Part shown: piece after piece, positions 35,701 to 47,635 of the stretch
Position numbering within the stretch: the stretch's first letter is position 1
How the letters are laid out: each line of letters opens with the position of its first letter
NCBI GenBank assembly: GCA_039619475.1
Contig: CM077115.1
Span: forward strand, 157,455,774 to 157,519,773
Reading direction: 5' to 3'
Source of the DNA: Icerya purchasi
Lineage: Eukaryota > Arthropoda > Insecta > Hemiptera > Monophlebidae
DNA length: 64,000 nucleotides
Made by a program: the position numbers and the translations under genes
The notes under the pieces: model-generated
Told to the model about the DNA's origin: nothing
The model's database searches: none
Seen by the model: the letters and a program-made list of their open reading frames with translations, nothing else

Positions 35701-38700
35701 GGGTTAATTAATGTGTAATCCTTCAATAAGTTTTAGTGAGTAAGAAAATTATAAGTTGGGGATAAATAAACAATACGGATGTCGAAATTTATTAAATTAT
35801 GTTCGGTCACTGTGTAGAGTTGATAAACATCATCTAATGGAGGGGCGCTGTCGTATAAAACATTGTTAGAAAAGAATAGGGACACGGTCAAGGCTGTCAT
35901 CGTTGTTGTGAGACTTGATTTCGGTCATGTTAAAATAACTACCACTTCTGATTCCGAGCTTCACTCATAACGTAGGTAATTACTGAGCGTATACTTACGC
36001 ATTTATGTTTTTGCATTATATAATCTTTGTAACCCGGGATAATATCACTGATAACTATAATTTTGCGAATACTGCTTCTAGGAGGAGGGAGTGTTCTTCG
36101 GTACATCGAATCGAACACTTATGTTTGATTAGCGAGAGAGTTCAGAGAAGTGGAAAAGAAACAACTATGCGGAATAAATGTATCCCTGGGAAGAGAAGGA
36201 CTTTGTTACCTTTGATTTAGATAGTGATTGCAGTGACTGAGACATTAACTCTTGTACGATTTTTACCTTTAATGAGGGGGTACAGTGTTTTAGTTAATTG
36301 TGTATTGAGACATTAACTTGTAAGATTTTTACGTTTAATAAGGGGGTGCAGTGTTTTAGTTAATTGTGTTAAATGCGGTTATATTGCAGGATGTGTATAT
36401 GCTAATAGCTATACAATGTGTGTATGGTATATAAATTAATTTAAATTACAATTACTGCATATTCTTTGTTAAAATATCGTTTCTCTCGCTTTGTGAGCAT
36501 ATTTACACTTTTGATTGCCCGCGAAAATTTATCAATACAGAATTCGACGCATTAATAAAACCGCTAAAGAAAGAATATATACACGTTACTGCCCCGAATT
36601 CGTGAAATAGACCTAAGCTCTCCCGACTTTAGGAAAATGTGCAAATTTTTGCGCACATATTTTTTAAAATACAGGCAGAAATATTGTTGCTCATTTCTCG
36701 ACGTTGGAAAGAGATAGGATACGTAATTAAGTACTTTGGTTTCTGCAGCGCTAATTAATTGCCTAAAACAAACTATTCTCTAATGGTACATTCCTATTCC
36801 ATAGTCCATACCTGTTTTACTTACTCGTCTATTATTAAATAACTGTTAATCGTTAGACGATTGTGGCAACATTGCAGACTATTTGATAGTAATAGCACAT
36901 TATCTTAGCTTTACGAATTTAAAATTAATCATATTTCATTTTACATATTGTCGTTTAAATAAAAATAAGGGCTTTAGGGTTATTTTCTGTCGGCTTTCCT
37001 TACTTAGAAGATTTCCTTTCGGTATTCAGGTATTCATGCCAGAGTATGTGTCTAGAACAACCGAAATAGGCTAAGAATTCAAATTTGATAATGCTTTTTT
37101 CTCTTTTTTTTTTCTTTTTCTTTCGTTATTTATATGATTTTAATAAATTGTAAACGAGCCGGGGGTGTAATGTTCCATGCGGAACGTATATTTTACAAAT
37201 TAACGAATAGATTCGATTTCTTTCCGTACTGGATCGTGCAAAAATTGTTTTACTCTAGGTTTGTTATGTATTGTTTGGCAAAAGGGTGTGTGATTGGACG
37301 TTTAGTTATATAAATAGAATTATAAAAACATATAAAAATATACGAAAAAAGTTGTAAAAATGAATATTAATTTCGAATAACTTGATGCGGTTATGCGAAA
37401 CTAATCGCCGTTTCTATAATTTATCGTGTACTTTTATATGTTGTTTTTTTTTTATTTTATTTATATCCGGCAATTAGAGAGTTTAATCTGCATCAAGTAT
37501 TTCCGCCATGGAACGACAAATTGATGCGGATTTTTTCAAATAAAGTGTATATCGCGCACTTGAATAATAAATATTTTACTGCTCGATTTTTGTTTATTTA
37601 TTTATTTTTATTTTTTTTTTTGGTAATAATAATCAAGTGTTGCACGAGGAGATGTTGACGGTCGACAGAGTTACTGCAAGGGAATTGTTGTATTCCTCGC
37701 TTACTGGAAGAATGTTGCAATTCTTTAATTTTATCTTTAAATCTTTAATGGTTAGAGGGAGCGCAACAATATTCAAATGATGTTGGCAGCACGTGCCCAA
37801 TGGTAATTATCATTAGTGTTTTTTTGGGTTTTTTTTTTGTCTTATACTCACCACTGTAGGGTGATAAAATAATAAGGCGAGATTTACCAAGCTCTAAAGC
37901 TGAAAATGAGAGTTTTTTGAACTTTCTGGCTGGTTAAGTTTTCGTTAGATTAACAATCTTATTATAGTGGAATATATTAATAATATTAACGCGAAAACGA
38001 GTTCTGCTGTCGCGATGACGGTAATATTATAGCGAGTTTAGGCTGATCTTGCTTCGTGTTTAAAAAAGAAACGCATTGTTGCGTAAATGAAGAAAGTGTT
38101 AAGTTTTAAATAAGGGGTCTCATTATTGTTTAATTAATGTAATGTACTGGTCAGTTCGGATTAAAGGCCTCGCTAACAGATTCCTCACATACACACTGGC
38201 TGACTATTGTCGTCACAATGTTCACCTTCTATGGCTTCGGTGTGTGTTACCATCGAAATAATAATGAGAGTACTAACGATATATTATATATTATTTTAAA
38301 GAATTTCGAGGACATCGTAAAGAATTGATTTGCATAAGATTACGTTCGTGCTTAATGCGAGTAAATCTAAATTTTTCTTCGAAATCAGTAAATTCCCTGC
38401 TCCTGATGTGTACAGGAGCGTGCCCACACAGATGGGAGGTTATCGGAGGGTGCGCCTCTCTCCCTAACAATATTTTCGGTCGGAATGTTTAGGAAATGTT
38501 GAAATATAGATTTAATTTTTAATTTAAGTTTCGGATCAATTCTGGTTTTAGTTTTTCTATCTTAGGCGTATTAGATCGGATGAGATAAAGCTGTACAAGT
38601 TCCCGGATAGTTTGTTTTGATTTTTCACTTTTGTTCTTTTAATAAATTATACGATACTTTCCTCCTTCTATTAAGTTTTCTGTTGGTAAAAACAATTTAA

Positions 38701-40320
38701 ATGATATAAATTACAAGATTGAGTAGTCGATAAATTTAAAAAGGAGAAATAAATGTTTGTGATCGGAATTTATAATTTTTACATCGTCTCAAGCGTAAAT
38801 CTCGTAGAACGTTTCTGAATGCGTTGGTAAAATAATACGCGCTTCGGAACCGTTAAATTATGTACGGACGGCAGTAGAATTTAACGATACCAGGTGTTCA
38901 AAAAAAAAAAAAAAAAAAAAAATCGAACTATCTTTAGTACACGGTTCGGTAGAAGAGTTCTAGAAATCGAAAAATGTCGAAATTTCGACAGAGAAGTCGT
39001 GTTTATATAAATTGAGTATCAAATTTGAAAAACAGTTAGCAGTTAAGACAAAAAACAACAGCTGTTAAGATAAATGATGGGCTTTTCCCGGGTGTCGGAC
39101 ATTGTTGATTAAGGTTGCTTCGCCGCGGATCAAGAACTGAAAAAAAAAACAAATTCTAATATTAAATACACAGGTGTTAAGGAGCGGCGTCCGCATTAAT
39201 CGCGAAGACGGTATCAAATTGGTTTTCCCTTTTTTTATAAAATTCAGTTCGCTTTTAGAGATAGCTCTCTTTACCATTTATACGGTTTTTTCTATTTAAT
39301 CTGTTAGTTGCCCCTATGATGATGAATAGTAAAATCTGTTTCGAAACGTTAAAGAGTCCAATAGAATTGTTTTAGCCTGGTCCCTACTGAAAGCAGACAT
39401 GTAAGGTAACTTTAACAAATTCTAATTAATTCTATTTACTTCCTGTTCATATCAAGTGATGCGCATTAATGTAGAAATTACATACTTCGAGCAAGTCATT
39501 TTTTTTTTTTATTTTTTTTTTTTTTTTGAAGAAAGCTGCTTACAATTATTTCGTAAAAACTAATAGAATTTTGTAATTGTCAAGTGTGCTGTATTTTAAG
39601 GCAGAATATACATGTAATTTTTAATTGTAGAGAAATACTTTTAAAAGATGATCCGGCTAGGCATACATATGTATATAATATTCTCATTGTACACATCCAA
39701 TTTTACAATAGATACACATATATAATTCACATGATGGCTTTTTCGGGATCAAATATACACAATCAGCTAAGGATCTTATACTAGATAAATACCTAGTACA
39801 AAGGATTGACATCCGTTACGAATTACGATTATTCGCCACGGTTTGTGTTCCGCTTCGCTAGGATTATCTCTCATAGACTGTTTGAAAAATATGAAATTCG
39901 GTGTAAATATGAACAAAAAACAAGAAAACAAACCGTTTCGGCTTATTTTAATTTTGAAGCGCGTGTTTTTCTTGTTTATATTACCGTCCTGGTAAATTAG
40001 TTCAAAAAGTATAGAAGCTCTGAGGATTTATTCGATATGATGGGATAAGTTTAAAGAAAACTTCGAGATCATGTTATAAACCTTGCTGGAAATAAAGGCG
40101 TCCGTCACCATTTAAATATTCTTCTTTAGTGTGTTAATTTAATATAGTTAACTTTATTATCTGAAATTTTTAAACTGCCATCGGCAGACATTTTCGTCGT
40201 CTGATAGTATTTTCCTAACGGATTCGATTTTATTGTTCATATAAGATCGTCTATCTCGCTCGTTTAAACATTCCGATTCGCGAGTTTTAGCACTAATTAT
40301 ATTAGCTCACTTTCACTTAA
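32737..40320. other. Long gene-free stretch
   Basis: No gene recognised. It has poly(A) and poly(T) tracts (33410-33432, 38899-38922), an AAG repeat (35383-35409) and AG-rich sequence at 33780-34300. A vague tRNA-like A box lies at 34606. Confidence 0.5.
35383..35409. repeat. (AAG)n trinucleotide repeat
   Basis: About eight AGA/GAA repeats. Confidence 0.85.
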
Positions 40321-40323
40321 GTG

Positions 40324-40371
40324 TAATATATACATATACATATACACACACACACATATATATATATATAT

Positions 40372-40413
<42 letters not shown>

Positions 40414-40466
40414 GTGCGTGCGTGCGTACGTGCGCATGTGTGTGTGTGCGCGCGCGAGCGAGCGCG
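40324..40466. repeat. (TA)n followed by (GTGC/GT/GC)n compound microsatellite
   Basis: CA and TA runs to about 40410, then alternating purine-pyrimidine GTGCGTGC, GTGTGTGT and GCGCGCGAGCGAGCG. The last part is a plausible Z-DNA-forming stretch. Confidence 0.9.
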
Positions 40467-40589
40467 TACTCGGTCTGTGCAATTATGCCTTACCAAAGTA
40501 AGCTAGGAAAATCGCGATTGGAATCAGGATTTTGAAGAAGATCCGGTCCATGATCAATAAATTCGCAAAGTCGGCTGAAAATTCACGTC

Positions 40590-41300
40590 TGCAAACTAAA
40601 GCGAATGCGTCATGATGGCGATGTAGATGATTTTAAATGGACGATTCGGACAACAATATCGCGTTGTTTTACTACTGCAAAATCACTTTGTCCACAGGTG
40701 CATCTGAGATTCCCGTATCTACGTGGTAGTAGGTTGACGGTATTTTCATGTATATATATATGTATATGTATTAGTAACGATTCGCACGCGACCGTACTGA
40801 TGTGTCGAAACGATATTTATTAATATAATACGGGGAGGATACGCGATTATGAAGATCACGACGCGCTAAATATAAATAAAGCGGTGTCACGACTGACGCA
40901 CTGACTGAGCGTTTGATTGATTATTATATTTTATTGATTAATCACGGTAAACTTAAATGGTTCTATTGAAAATTAGCTATTGCACACTGCGATTGTTGTT
41001 TCGTTCGAATTTCGATCGAGAGCGATTCCTGATTATTATCTAACTAACGCGCACCAATCGAACACGTTCCGCGGTCCAAGCGTCGACCGGACCCACTCGC
41101 AACTAAATTACTCTGACCAACTGCGACTACGTTATGTCGCCGTAGTCTGTGATGCGTTTACCGGTGCTGCCAACTTCCCGGCCGACACTGCTGTCGTGTC
41201 TACCCTTTGCCCTTCGCTCGTCTTACACCGGTATGTTTGTTGTTGTTTTCCGCCCTGATGTATATGCAAAAACATCTTTGTAGCTGCTCCTGCCGCGACT
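40590..41300 (+). other. GC-richer, CpG-rich block, unidentified
   Basis: Base composition is clearly higher in G+C and CpG than the flanks, most strikingly at 40990-41250. That stretch stays open on the plus strand for 92 codons from a non-ATG start at 40980. The translation contains no family I recognise. A polypyrimidine-CAG at about 40688-40698 could be a splice acceptor. It could be a promoter or 5' exon, part of an LTR, or an unrecognised repeat. Confidence 0.25.
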
Positions 41301-41953
41301 CCTCGTTGTGTGTTTTTACGTGCCTGTTGCGACGGCGAATGCAGTAGGGAATCGTGTGAATTGACTCATTCTGGAACTACGAGTTGTAATGGTATTTCCC
41401 CGTTATTAATGTACATTAAATTTAAATTTAGACGCCTGTATGAGCGCAGCCCTGGAGCACGATGATTAAAACTTTTGTTAATAGATGCGTGGCGTTCTGG
41501 AAATTCGCGTGCCGGGTATTTTTCACGTTGATAGCTTCTCTTAATTAGAGGCTCTAAGAGAGACATTCAGGAATTTCGCTGTATAGCCATCTAGAAGTTG
41601 ATTTCATTTATGTTTTTATGGAATATTTTCAGTAACAGTCACGAAATTCATAGAAATATTGTAGAATTTTCTTCGCCTTGTTAACGGGAATCAAAAAAGG
41701 TATTCGAACATGAATGAAAATATACACAAAATGTGACAAAATGAAGGAAGCAAGATGAAATGCGTAGTGCAGTAAGTGAAAAATACGCGAAATAACGAAG
41801 TGCAATACGAAGCAGCCAAAATGAACTGAAGCGTATACGCGTAGACAATAGAAAACGGTAGAAAAACCGCGTCAAAAAAGTAATCGAACATATGAATCGA
41901 CGCTAGCTGCAGAGGAGTGAGTCATATCAAAGTTATGCGATGATAGGTCGAGA
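41301..41953. other. Gene-free stretch
   Basis: Nothing recognised. The minus frames at 41681-41891 are unsupported. Confidence 0.45.
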
Positions 41954-42848
41954 ATGTCACGTGGAAGAAAGTGAATTGTGGTGAATGTTCACTGAGCAAG
42001 TTATTGGAAGCAGGTGTCGGAAAAACTGTGGAAATTTGCGTGAATCGGATAAAATAATTCACGTAATTGCAAATGCAGTGAAAAAATCACTTGGAGCAGT
42101 ACATGATTATACGAAGGTATGCGATAATGAAGAAATTAAAAAACGAGCCGCCAAGTGACCCCGGTTTGCGTAAATTCACGTACCAACAAATGCGAGCCAT
42201 CGTGTGAGTATTGCAAAACAATCCCTTCAAAAGTGACGCCTCAGAATTAATGGAACATGTCGCTACAGCCTTCGGAAAAACAGTTAATCCCGAATCTACT
42301 CGAAATGTACTCCATGCGAAAACCCCTGTATTAATGAATAAAATCTGTTGAAACGTCTTGCGTTCGCAAAAAAGAAAATATGACATATTCTCTGCAGAAT
42401 TTTGGGAAATTGTCATATTTTCCAGTGAAGGTGAGTTTTATAGGTTTGATTCCGATGGTAAAAAATATGTGTGGAGCAAAAAAAAAAAAATACAGCGAAG
42501 AACTTACGATCAACCGTTAAGGGTGATGGAGGAAATTCGATGGTATAGGGATGTATGGCAGCTGCTGGAATTGCTAATCTCGTCTTTATTCAAGCTGTTA
42601 TGAAAGTCTAAGACTACATCGTCGACACACTCGTATTGTGCCGCCATAATTTGAGGCTAAACACAGCCAAGTTACATCTGAAAGAGTCATTCAGGTTTCA
42701 GCAGAGCAATGATTCTAAACATACCGCGACGTTATCGCGGTTATGGTTATTCTATAATAAGTCTCGTCGATTGATAGCTCCACCACAAAGCCGCGATCTG
42801 AACTCTATCAAGAATTTATGGAATATTCGACGACTCTGATAACCGTTT
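41954..42848 (+). pseudogene. Tc1-like transposase pseudogene
   Basis: From an ATG at 41954 (MSRGRK) one plus-strand frame, with shifts and stops, reads LSKLLEAGVGKTVEICVNR (the paired-like HTH region) and then NNPFKSDASELMEHV followed by NPESTRNVLH. The DDE domain follows: EIVIFSSEGEFYRFDSDGKK, FRFQQSNDSKHTATLSRLW, PPQSRDLNSIKNLW. Canonical Tc1 blocks are FSDE, QQDN and SPDLNPIENLW. All three catalytic positions are substituted here (S, S and K). Several stops, for example TGA near 42349, confirm it is inactive. Terminal inverted repeats were not resolved. Confidence 0.85.
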
Positions 42849-43559
42849 AAAATCATCAAGTTCCTTCTTTTGAGCTGTTAAAATAATATTTAAACGAAAT
42901 TTTTTTAAATTTATGAGATGAGTTTGAATATTTTTATGCTGTTTTCCGTGAATGCTGGACCATTATTTGTTTCTATAAATCCCATATTTAAAAGAGATTT
43001 TCTTTGTATTTTCGTTTTTTATTCAGAGATTTTTCCCCCGACATCCTCAGTTTTATCAGGAATAATACGTGAAAATTCTGAAGTGGTTTCTTGGCCAGGA
43101 ATCCATTAAAGGTTAGAAATAACTGTTTCTTTATCACACCTTTTTGTTATTAATAGAGGAAGCTGCTGGTTTGTTCTTTTTATCAAGTGAAGTGTTACTG
43201 TTTTGCAAAGTACCCATTTGAATCTAACGCTTCATACCTAAAAGTATGAGATTAACTTCATAATCCCGAATGTTCGTATTTTGTTATAAAAATTTTATTT
43301 CCCTTCAACTGCAAATGAACATTTCATAATCGAATACAAATATTTATCTACTTAAAAATCAAAACAAAATCCGAGTCAGTGTAATAATATTTCAGTTATG
43401 CAATAATGAAAATGTACGAAGTTTGTTTAATACAAAATTTAATGTTCTGCAGACAAAATAAATTATACATTTTTTATGAAATCTGATTTATGACCTAGGA
43501 TCACAGATATTTACACTTTTTCCATTTATAAAGATCATTTTTTTTATCCGTTTATCCAA
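42849..43559. other. Gene-free stretch
   Basis: AT-rich sequence after the Tc1 remnant; no terminal repeat or gene recognised. Confidence 0.45.
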
Positions 43560-43980
43560 CTTGATCTTTCTTCTGTGTTCTTATTTTTAAATTTCCTCGT
43601 TCTACCGCCGTTTCTGCTATTCGCCTAAGCTATTTGGTCTGATATTTTCCTATATTTTCACCTTTCTATAAATTTGTCTTCATACAGCTCTCTCCATCCG
43701 AATGAAGCAATGGTATTTGCAATGCTGATCACATCTTCTTTAAATGTTCATTCCTTTAAGTTGAACGTTATACATTATACTCGCATCTGCCAGGCTTCTC
43801 ACTGCTTATTGCGCCTCTCTTATCTTTTCTTCCCCTTACCTATCCACCATATCGGTTGTTGGTTCCTTTATATTGTCAATATCTAATCGGATAAAAATTT
43901 AACTAGTAACTCTTTCGCTCTTTTTGGTTGTGGGCGTAGGTACTCGGTTGACACCTTCTTAACCACACTAAAAAAGACCC
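43560..43980 (+). pseudogene. Probable LINE C-terminal remnant
   Basis: The frame at 43674-43886 contains YTRICQASHCLLRLSYLFFP, which resembles the ISAVCRLHTAHSLLLSVLH block of the LINE fragment at 25.5 kb. The following 3' sequence resembles a LINE untranslated end. It is weak on its own; the call rests on that similarity. Confidence 0.35.
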
Positions 43981-44673
43981 GTTAGTAATGTTGATAATAA
44001 AATAAGTCAAAATATATCCTTTCGAATAATTTGTTAATATACACAGAGTGGCTAATAATATGATAACAGAGATGGTAAATATTCAGACCAAAGATGATTA
44101 ATAATCATAGTAAATAAGTAGTAAATGCAAATTGTACCGACTAGATATTTTGATGATTGTAGTAAGCGTAAAACAGTTCGTCAAATTGACTACTGTATTA
44201 TGGAATGTGCCTTCCCCGGTAAAACCGTACGCGGATAAAAGTGCACAAGGATAAATGTGCACTGTGATAAATGTTCACACGGAAAAAACCGCTCGTCGAT
44301 TTTCAAAACAGAGGCTAACCAATTAATTTTTCCGTTCTCGGCAGTTGCGTTATTTATGAAAAGACATGAGAGGACGGTTGTCTCTTAAAAATTTAAATAG
44401 TTAGCGATGATCTACTTTCTATAACAAAGTAATATAATATCATTTTTTGTATTATTTAGTAGGTCATCTTTCTATTTTTTTTTTAAATATGTATTTATTT
44501 GTTAATAATCATCATGTTTCTAGACCATAACCACTAGAAAGTTATTGTACATGCAAAGTAAAATTCGTATCAGTAATGTATTCAAGGGCGTTTGGAATAT
44601 TTCAAATTGTCGCGGGGAGGGGGGGCTAAATACTAAGAATATCGCTTCATGATTTCATGGGATTCAAAAATAA
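43981..44673. other. Gene-free stretch
   Basis: AT-rich sequence with a short G run (GGGGAGGGGGGG near 44619). Nothing else recognised. Confidence 0.45.
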
Positions 44674-45767
44674 TTATTTTGTATACCCGTACTATATAGC
44701 TTAATATAAGAAATTTTATATGGTGTTTTTTTACAATTTTTTAGAAACATTTGTAATGTATGTAACTCTTTCATTTTTTACTACTGTAACCAAAATTGAT
44801 TCAGACGAAACCGTGAGGGCCAAAAATGTTTTTAAAATGAACTAAATTCGTAACTACTTAGGAGTTCATGGGGAAATGTGTAATAAGTGAATATATCTAT
44901 CTATCTATATTAATTACAACGTAATTCTTAGACTATCCCCCATTAGAAAAAAATGGCCCAGTTTTATGTAACGTTTGTTATATTTTAATTTTTACCGAAT
45001 TTATTGTATATTAATTACAACGTAATTCTTATAAGGAAAGTACAGGAGTTGTCAGACGCCGATTTTGATAAAATTTTGATATGTTGTAGAGTATAAAAAA
45101 AATATTAGACACGTGTTTTTTGTTTTATCGGCCCATATGCAGTTTCAAGGGGTGAAAATCACCCCTAAAGTTCACCCCCCGAAAATCGTTTTTCCTAAAT
45201 GTCTTCAACTCTATATTTTTTTATGAAATTATTTCTCGTGCAAAGGACAAGTAATCCACAGTGATTTAAGTAGTGGAGTTGCATCCCCTATTTTCTAGGG
45301 GGTGAAAACACCTTTTTGTTGGTTATAATTGTGGAATATAAAGTTATAAAATAACATACAAAAAATAAGAAAAACATTTTTTAACACAAACCATTAAAAA
45401 ATAAAGTTGACGTGTTTCGGCATTTTCATAAATTTCACCTTTAAAGAGGGTAAAGCACCCCTTACAAGAATATTTTATTTGGAACGAACCCTTATACATT
45501 AGGAGAATTACATTCAATGAGTAAATTAAAACACTTATTACTAATTCTCACAATCAATAAACAGTAAACAGTATATTGATACTATTATAGATATAATTTG
45601 TACTGCTATCATGCTCAATAAATTTGTGAGAATCTGAAATACAATAATCGACATTTTTAAATATAAATTTAACTTTTAACATTTTCTCCTCCAGGAAAGC
45701 GGTGTTCATTTGGCTCGTTATAACTTTAGTCAAAACAGTATGTCTTGGAACGCAATGAAAAGTATGT

Positions 45768-45925
45768 CTTGGGTTTGGAAGTTTGGGGTTTATCGGTTTA
45801 GAAACACGGGCCTTCGGCCTGACTGGGATTTATGAGTTTGGGGTTTGTTGGTTTAAAAAAATACAGGCTGAATGCCCGTCTGGGTTTTAGGGGTTTGGGG
45901 CTGTATGGTTATAAAGCACAGGATA
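45768..45925 (+). repeat. G-rich 55-57 bp tandem repeat, about three units
   Basis: The core GTTTGGGGTTT starts at 45781 and 45836, and a variant (GTTTGGGGCTG) starts at 45893. Each is followed by GGTTTA- or GGTTAT-like sequence, and in the first two units by a small GGGC...GCCT hairpin. Several G runs per unit could form quadruplexes. Confidence 0.65.
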
Positions 45926-45947
45926 ATTTGGATTTTCAAAAATTCAT

Positions 45948-46125
45948 AACAGATTCGTAATCAGCGACCTCAAAAATCATCGTATACAATTTGTCATTGA
46001 AATTAAAACTTTTTTGACTTTTTTGTCCGCCACATTGAATCTGCCATTTTTAATTAACAAAATCTGATAACGGATTCGTAAACAGCGACCTCAAAAACCC
46101 TTACATACAAGTTTTTTACGAAATT
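45948..46125 (+). repeat. 121-bp tandem repeat, about 1.5 units
   Basis: GATTCGTAA.CAGCGACCTC occurs at 45952 and again at 46073, and the flanking words match across units. The intervening sequence includes GACTTTTTTGTCCGCCACAT. The CGACCTCAAAAATCA string also occurs near 16230. Confidence 0.6.
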
Positions 46126-46862
46126 AGATTACTTGATACGTGTATTTATTGATGTTTCTTGTAAGGGGTTATGAAAATGCCGAAACACGTCAACTTTATT
46201 TTTTAATGGTTTGTGTTAAAAAATGTTTTTCTTATTTTTTGTATGTTATTTTATAACTTTATATTCCACAATTATAACCAACAAAAAGGTGTTTTCACCC
46301 CCTAGAAAATAGGGGATGCAACTCCACTACTTAAATCACTGTGGATTACTTGTCCTTTGCACGAGAAATAATTTCATAAAAAAATATAGAGTTGAAGACA
46401 TTTAGGAAAAACGATTTTCGGGGGGTGAACTTTAGGGGTGATTTTCACCCCTTGAAACTGCATATGGGCCGATGAAACAAAAAACACGTGTCTAATATTT
46501 TTTTTATACTCTACAACATATCAAAATTTTATCAAAATCGGCGTCTGACAACTCCTGTACTTTCCTTGTAAGAATTACGTTGTAATTAATATACAATAAA
46601 TTCGGTAAAAATTAAAATATAACAAACGTTATATAAAATTGGGCCATTTTTTTCTAATGGGGGGTAGTCTAAGAATTACGTTGTAAATTTGGTTCATTTT
46701 AAAAACATTTTTGGTCCTCACGGTTTCGTCTGAATCAATTTTGGTTACAGTAGTAAAAAATGAAAAAGTTACATACATTACAAATGATTCTAAAAAATCG
46801 TAAAAAAACACCATATAAAATTTCTTATATTAAGCTATATAGTACGGGTAAACAAAATAAGA

Positions 46863-46881
46863 CAACTCTTGTACTTTCCTT
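46863..46881. mobile_element. Solo terminus of the inner element family
   Basis: CAACTCTTGTACTTTCCTT is the reverse complement of the inner element's terminus with one substitution. It lies immediately outside the long inverted repeat, implying a second, mostly lost copy. Confidence 0.5.
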
Positions 46882-47104
46882 GTTAGTAGATTAATAGTAT
46901 TATTTGTTTTATGTTAATAAGGATATGTTTCGAAATTTGCAATATTTTAAGATATTTTATTAATTTGTAAGGAATGCTTTAAGTTAATGTGATATACCTT
47001 TTGTAGCATCATGTTAAGTTGTTTCGGTAGTTTAATAAAATTTTACCTTTTTTATTATATATAATTTGGACATTTTTTCGTTATAACATCTAATGGGCGC
47101 CGGC

Positions 47105-47236
47105 CTAAGAATTACGTTGTAAATTTTGATCATTTTATACAAAGTGTAGAGCAGAAAAAGACAGAAATGTAAGCAAGAGAGTTCAAGGAGCACAGCCCCT
47201 TGCGAGGCCAACATGGCCGAGTTATATATATATATG
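47105..47236 (+). mobile_element. Microsatellite-flanked element, copy B (3' part)
   Basis: TAAGAATTACGTTGTAAATT through CACAGCCCCTTGCGAGGCC and GGCCGAGTT to a TA repeat, matching copy A's 3' part. The sequence just upstream (47070-47105) is an inverted piece of the family's 5' end. Confidence 0.55.
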
Positions 47237-47239
47237 TAT

Positions 47240-47499
47240 AAATTACAACGTAATTTTTAGGCCGGTCCCCATTAGAAAAAATATTCCAATTTTATGTATT
47301 TTATTTAAAGAAAATAAGAATAGGATTTTTGTGATTACGTTATTTTTTTTTGTGTCGATGCCGATAAGGATGACGTTGTAAATTTTGATCATTTTACACA
47401 AAGTATAGAAGAGAAGGAGACAAAAATGTAAGTAAGAGGGGTCAAGGAGCACAGCCCCTTGCGAGGCTAAAGTGGCCGAGTTTTATGTATATATATATA
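47240..47499 (+). mobile_element. Microsatellite-flanked element, copy C
   Basis: It starts AATTACAACGTAATTTTTAG and has the family's internal inverted copy (damaged, GATGACGTTGTAAATT), the hairpin segment CACAGCCCCTTGCGAGG, GGCCGAG and a TA tail. It lies head to tail after copy B and is shorter than copy A. Confidence 0.6.
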
Positions 47500-47635
47500 C
47501 TTCGTTGTGTTTTAAACATAAAGCACCATTAACAAATTTGTAAACATATAATTATATATATATATTTATTAATGAAGTAAGAAATGAGGAAGGCATCTTC
47601 AGAAATTTTGTACCGTCATTGCTTTTAAATATTAT

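Larger units (their letters stand above)
45033..46567. mobile_element. Inner non-autonomous DNA element with about 400-bp terminal inverted repeats
   Basis: It begins AAGGAAAGTACAGGAGTTG and ends with the reverse complement. Arms of about 400 bp are almost identical, including CACCCCTAAAGTTCACCCCC and AAGTTGACGTGTTTCGGCA. The loop has two tandem arrays (45768-45925 and 45948-46125). A solo copy of the terminus, with one substitution, sits at 46863-46881. No transposase is encoded, so it would need an enzyme supplied from elsewhere. Superfamily undetermined; the target-site duplication could not be fixed because the flanks are themselves inverted. Confidence 0.7.
44674..46860. mobile_element. 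2.2 kb composite long inverted repeat
   Basis: TTATTTTG.TACCCGT at the left edge is matched by its reverse complement at the right edge, and the arms stay complementary inward to about 45470 on the left and 46157 on the right. The left outer arm carries about 65 extra bases, including a TATC repeat near 44890; the right inner arm lacks about 28 bases. The outer arms contain sequence of the microsatellite-associated family (copies at 18.9 and 47.2 kb). The inner part (45033-46567) is a discrete element. There is no coding capacity. High arm identity suggests recent formation. Confidence 0.8.
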
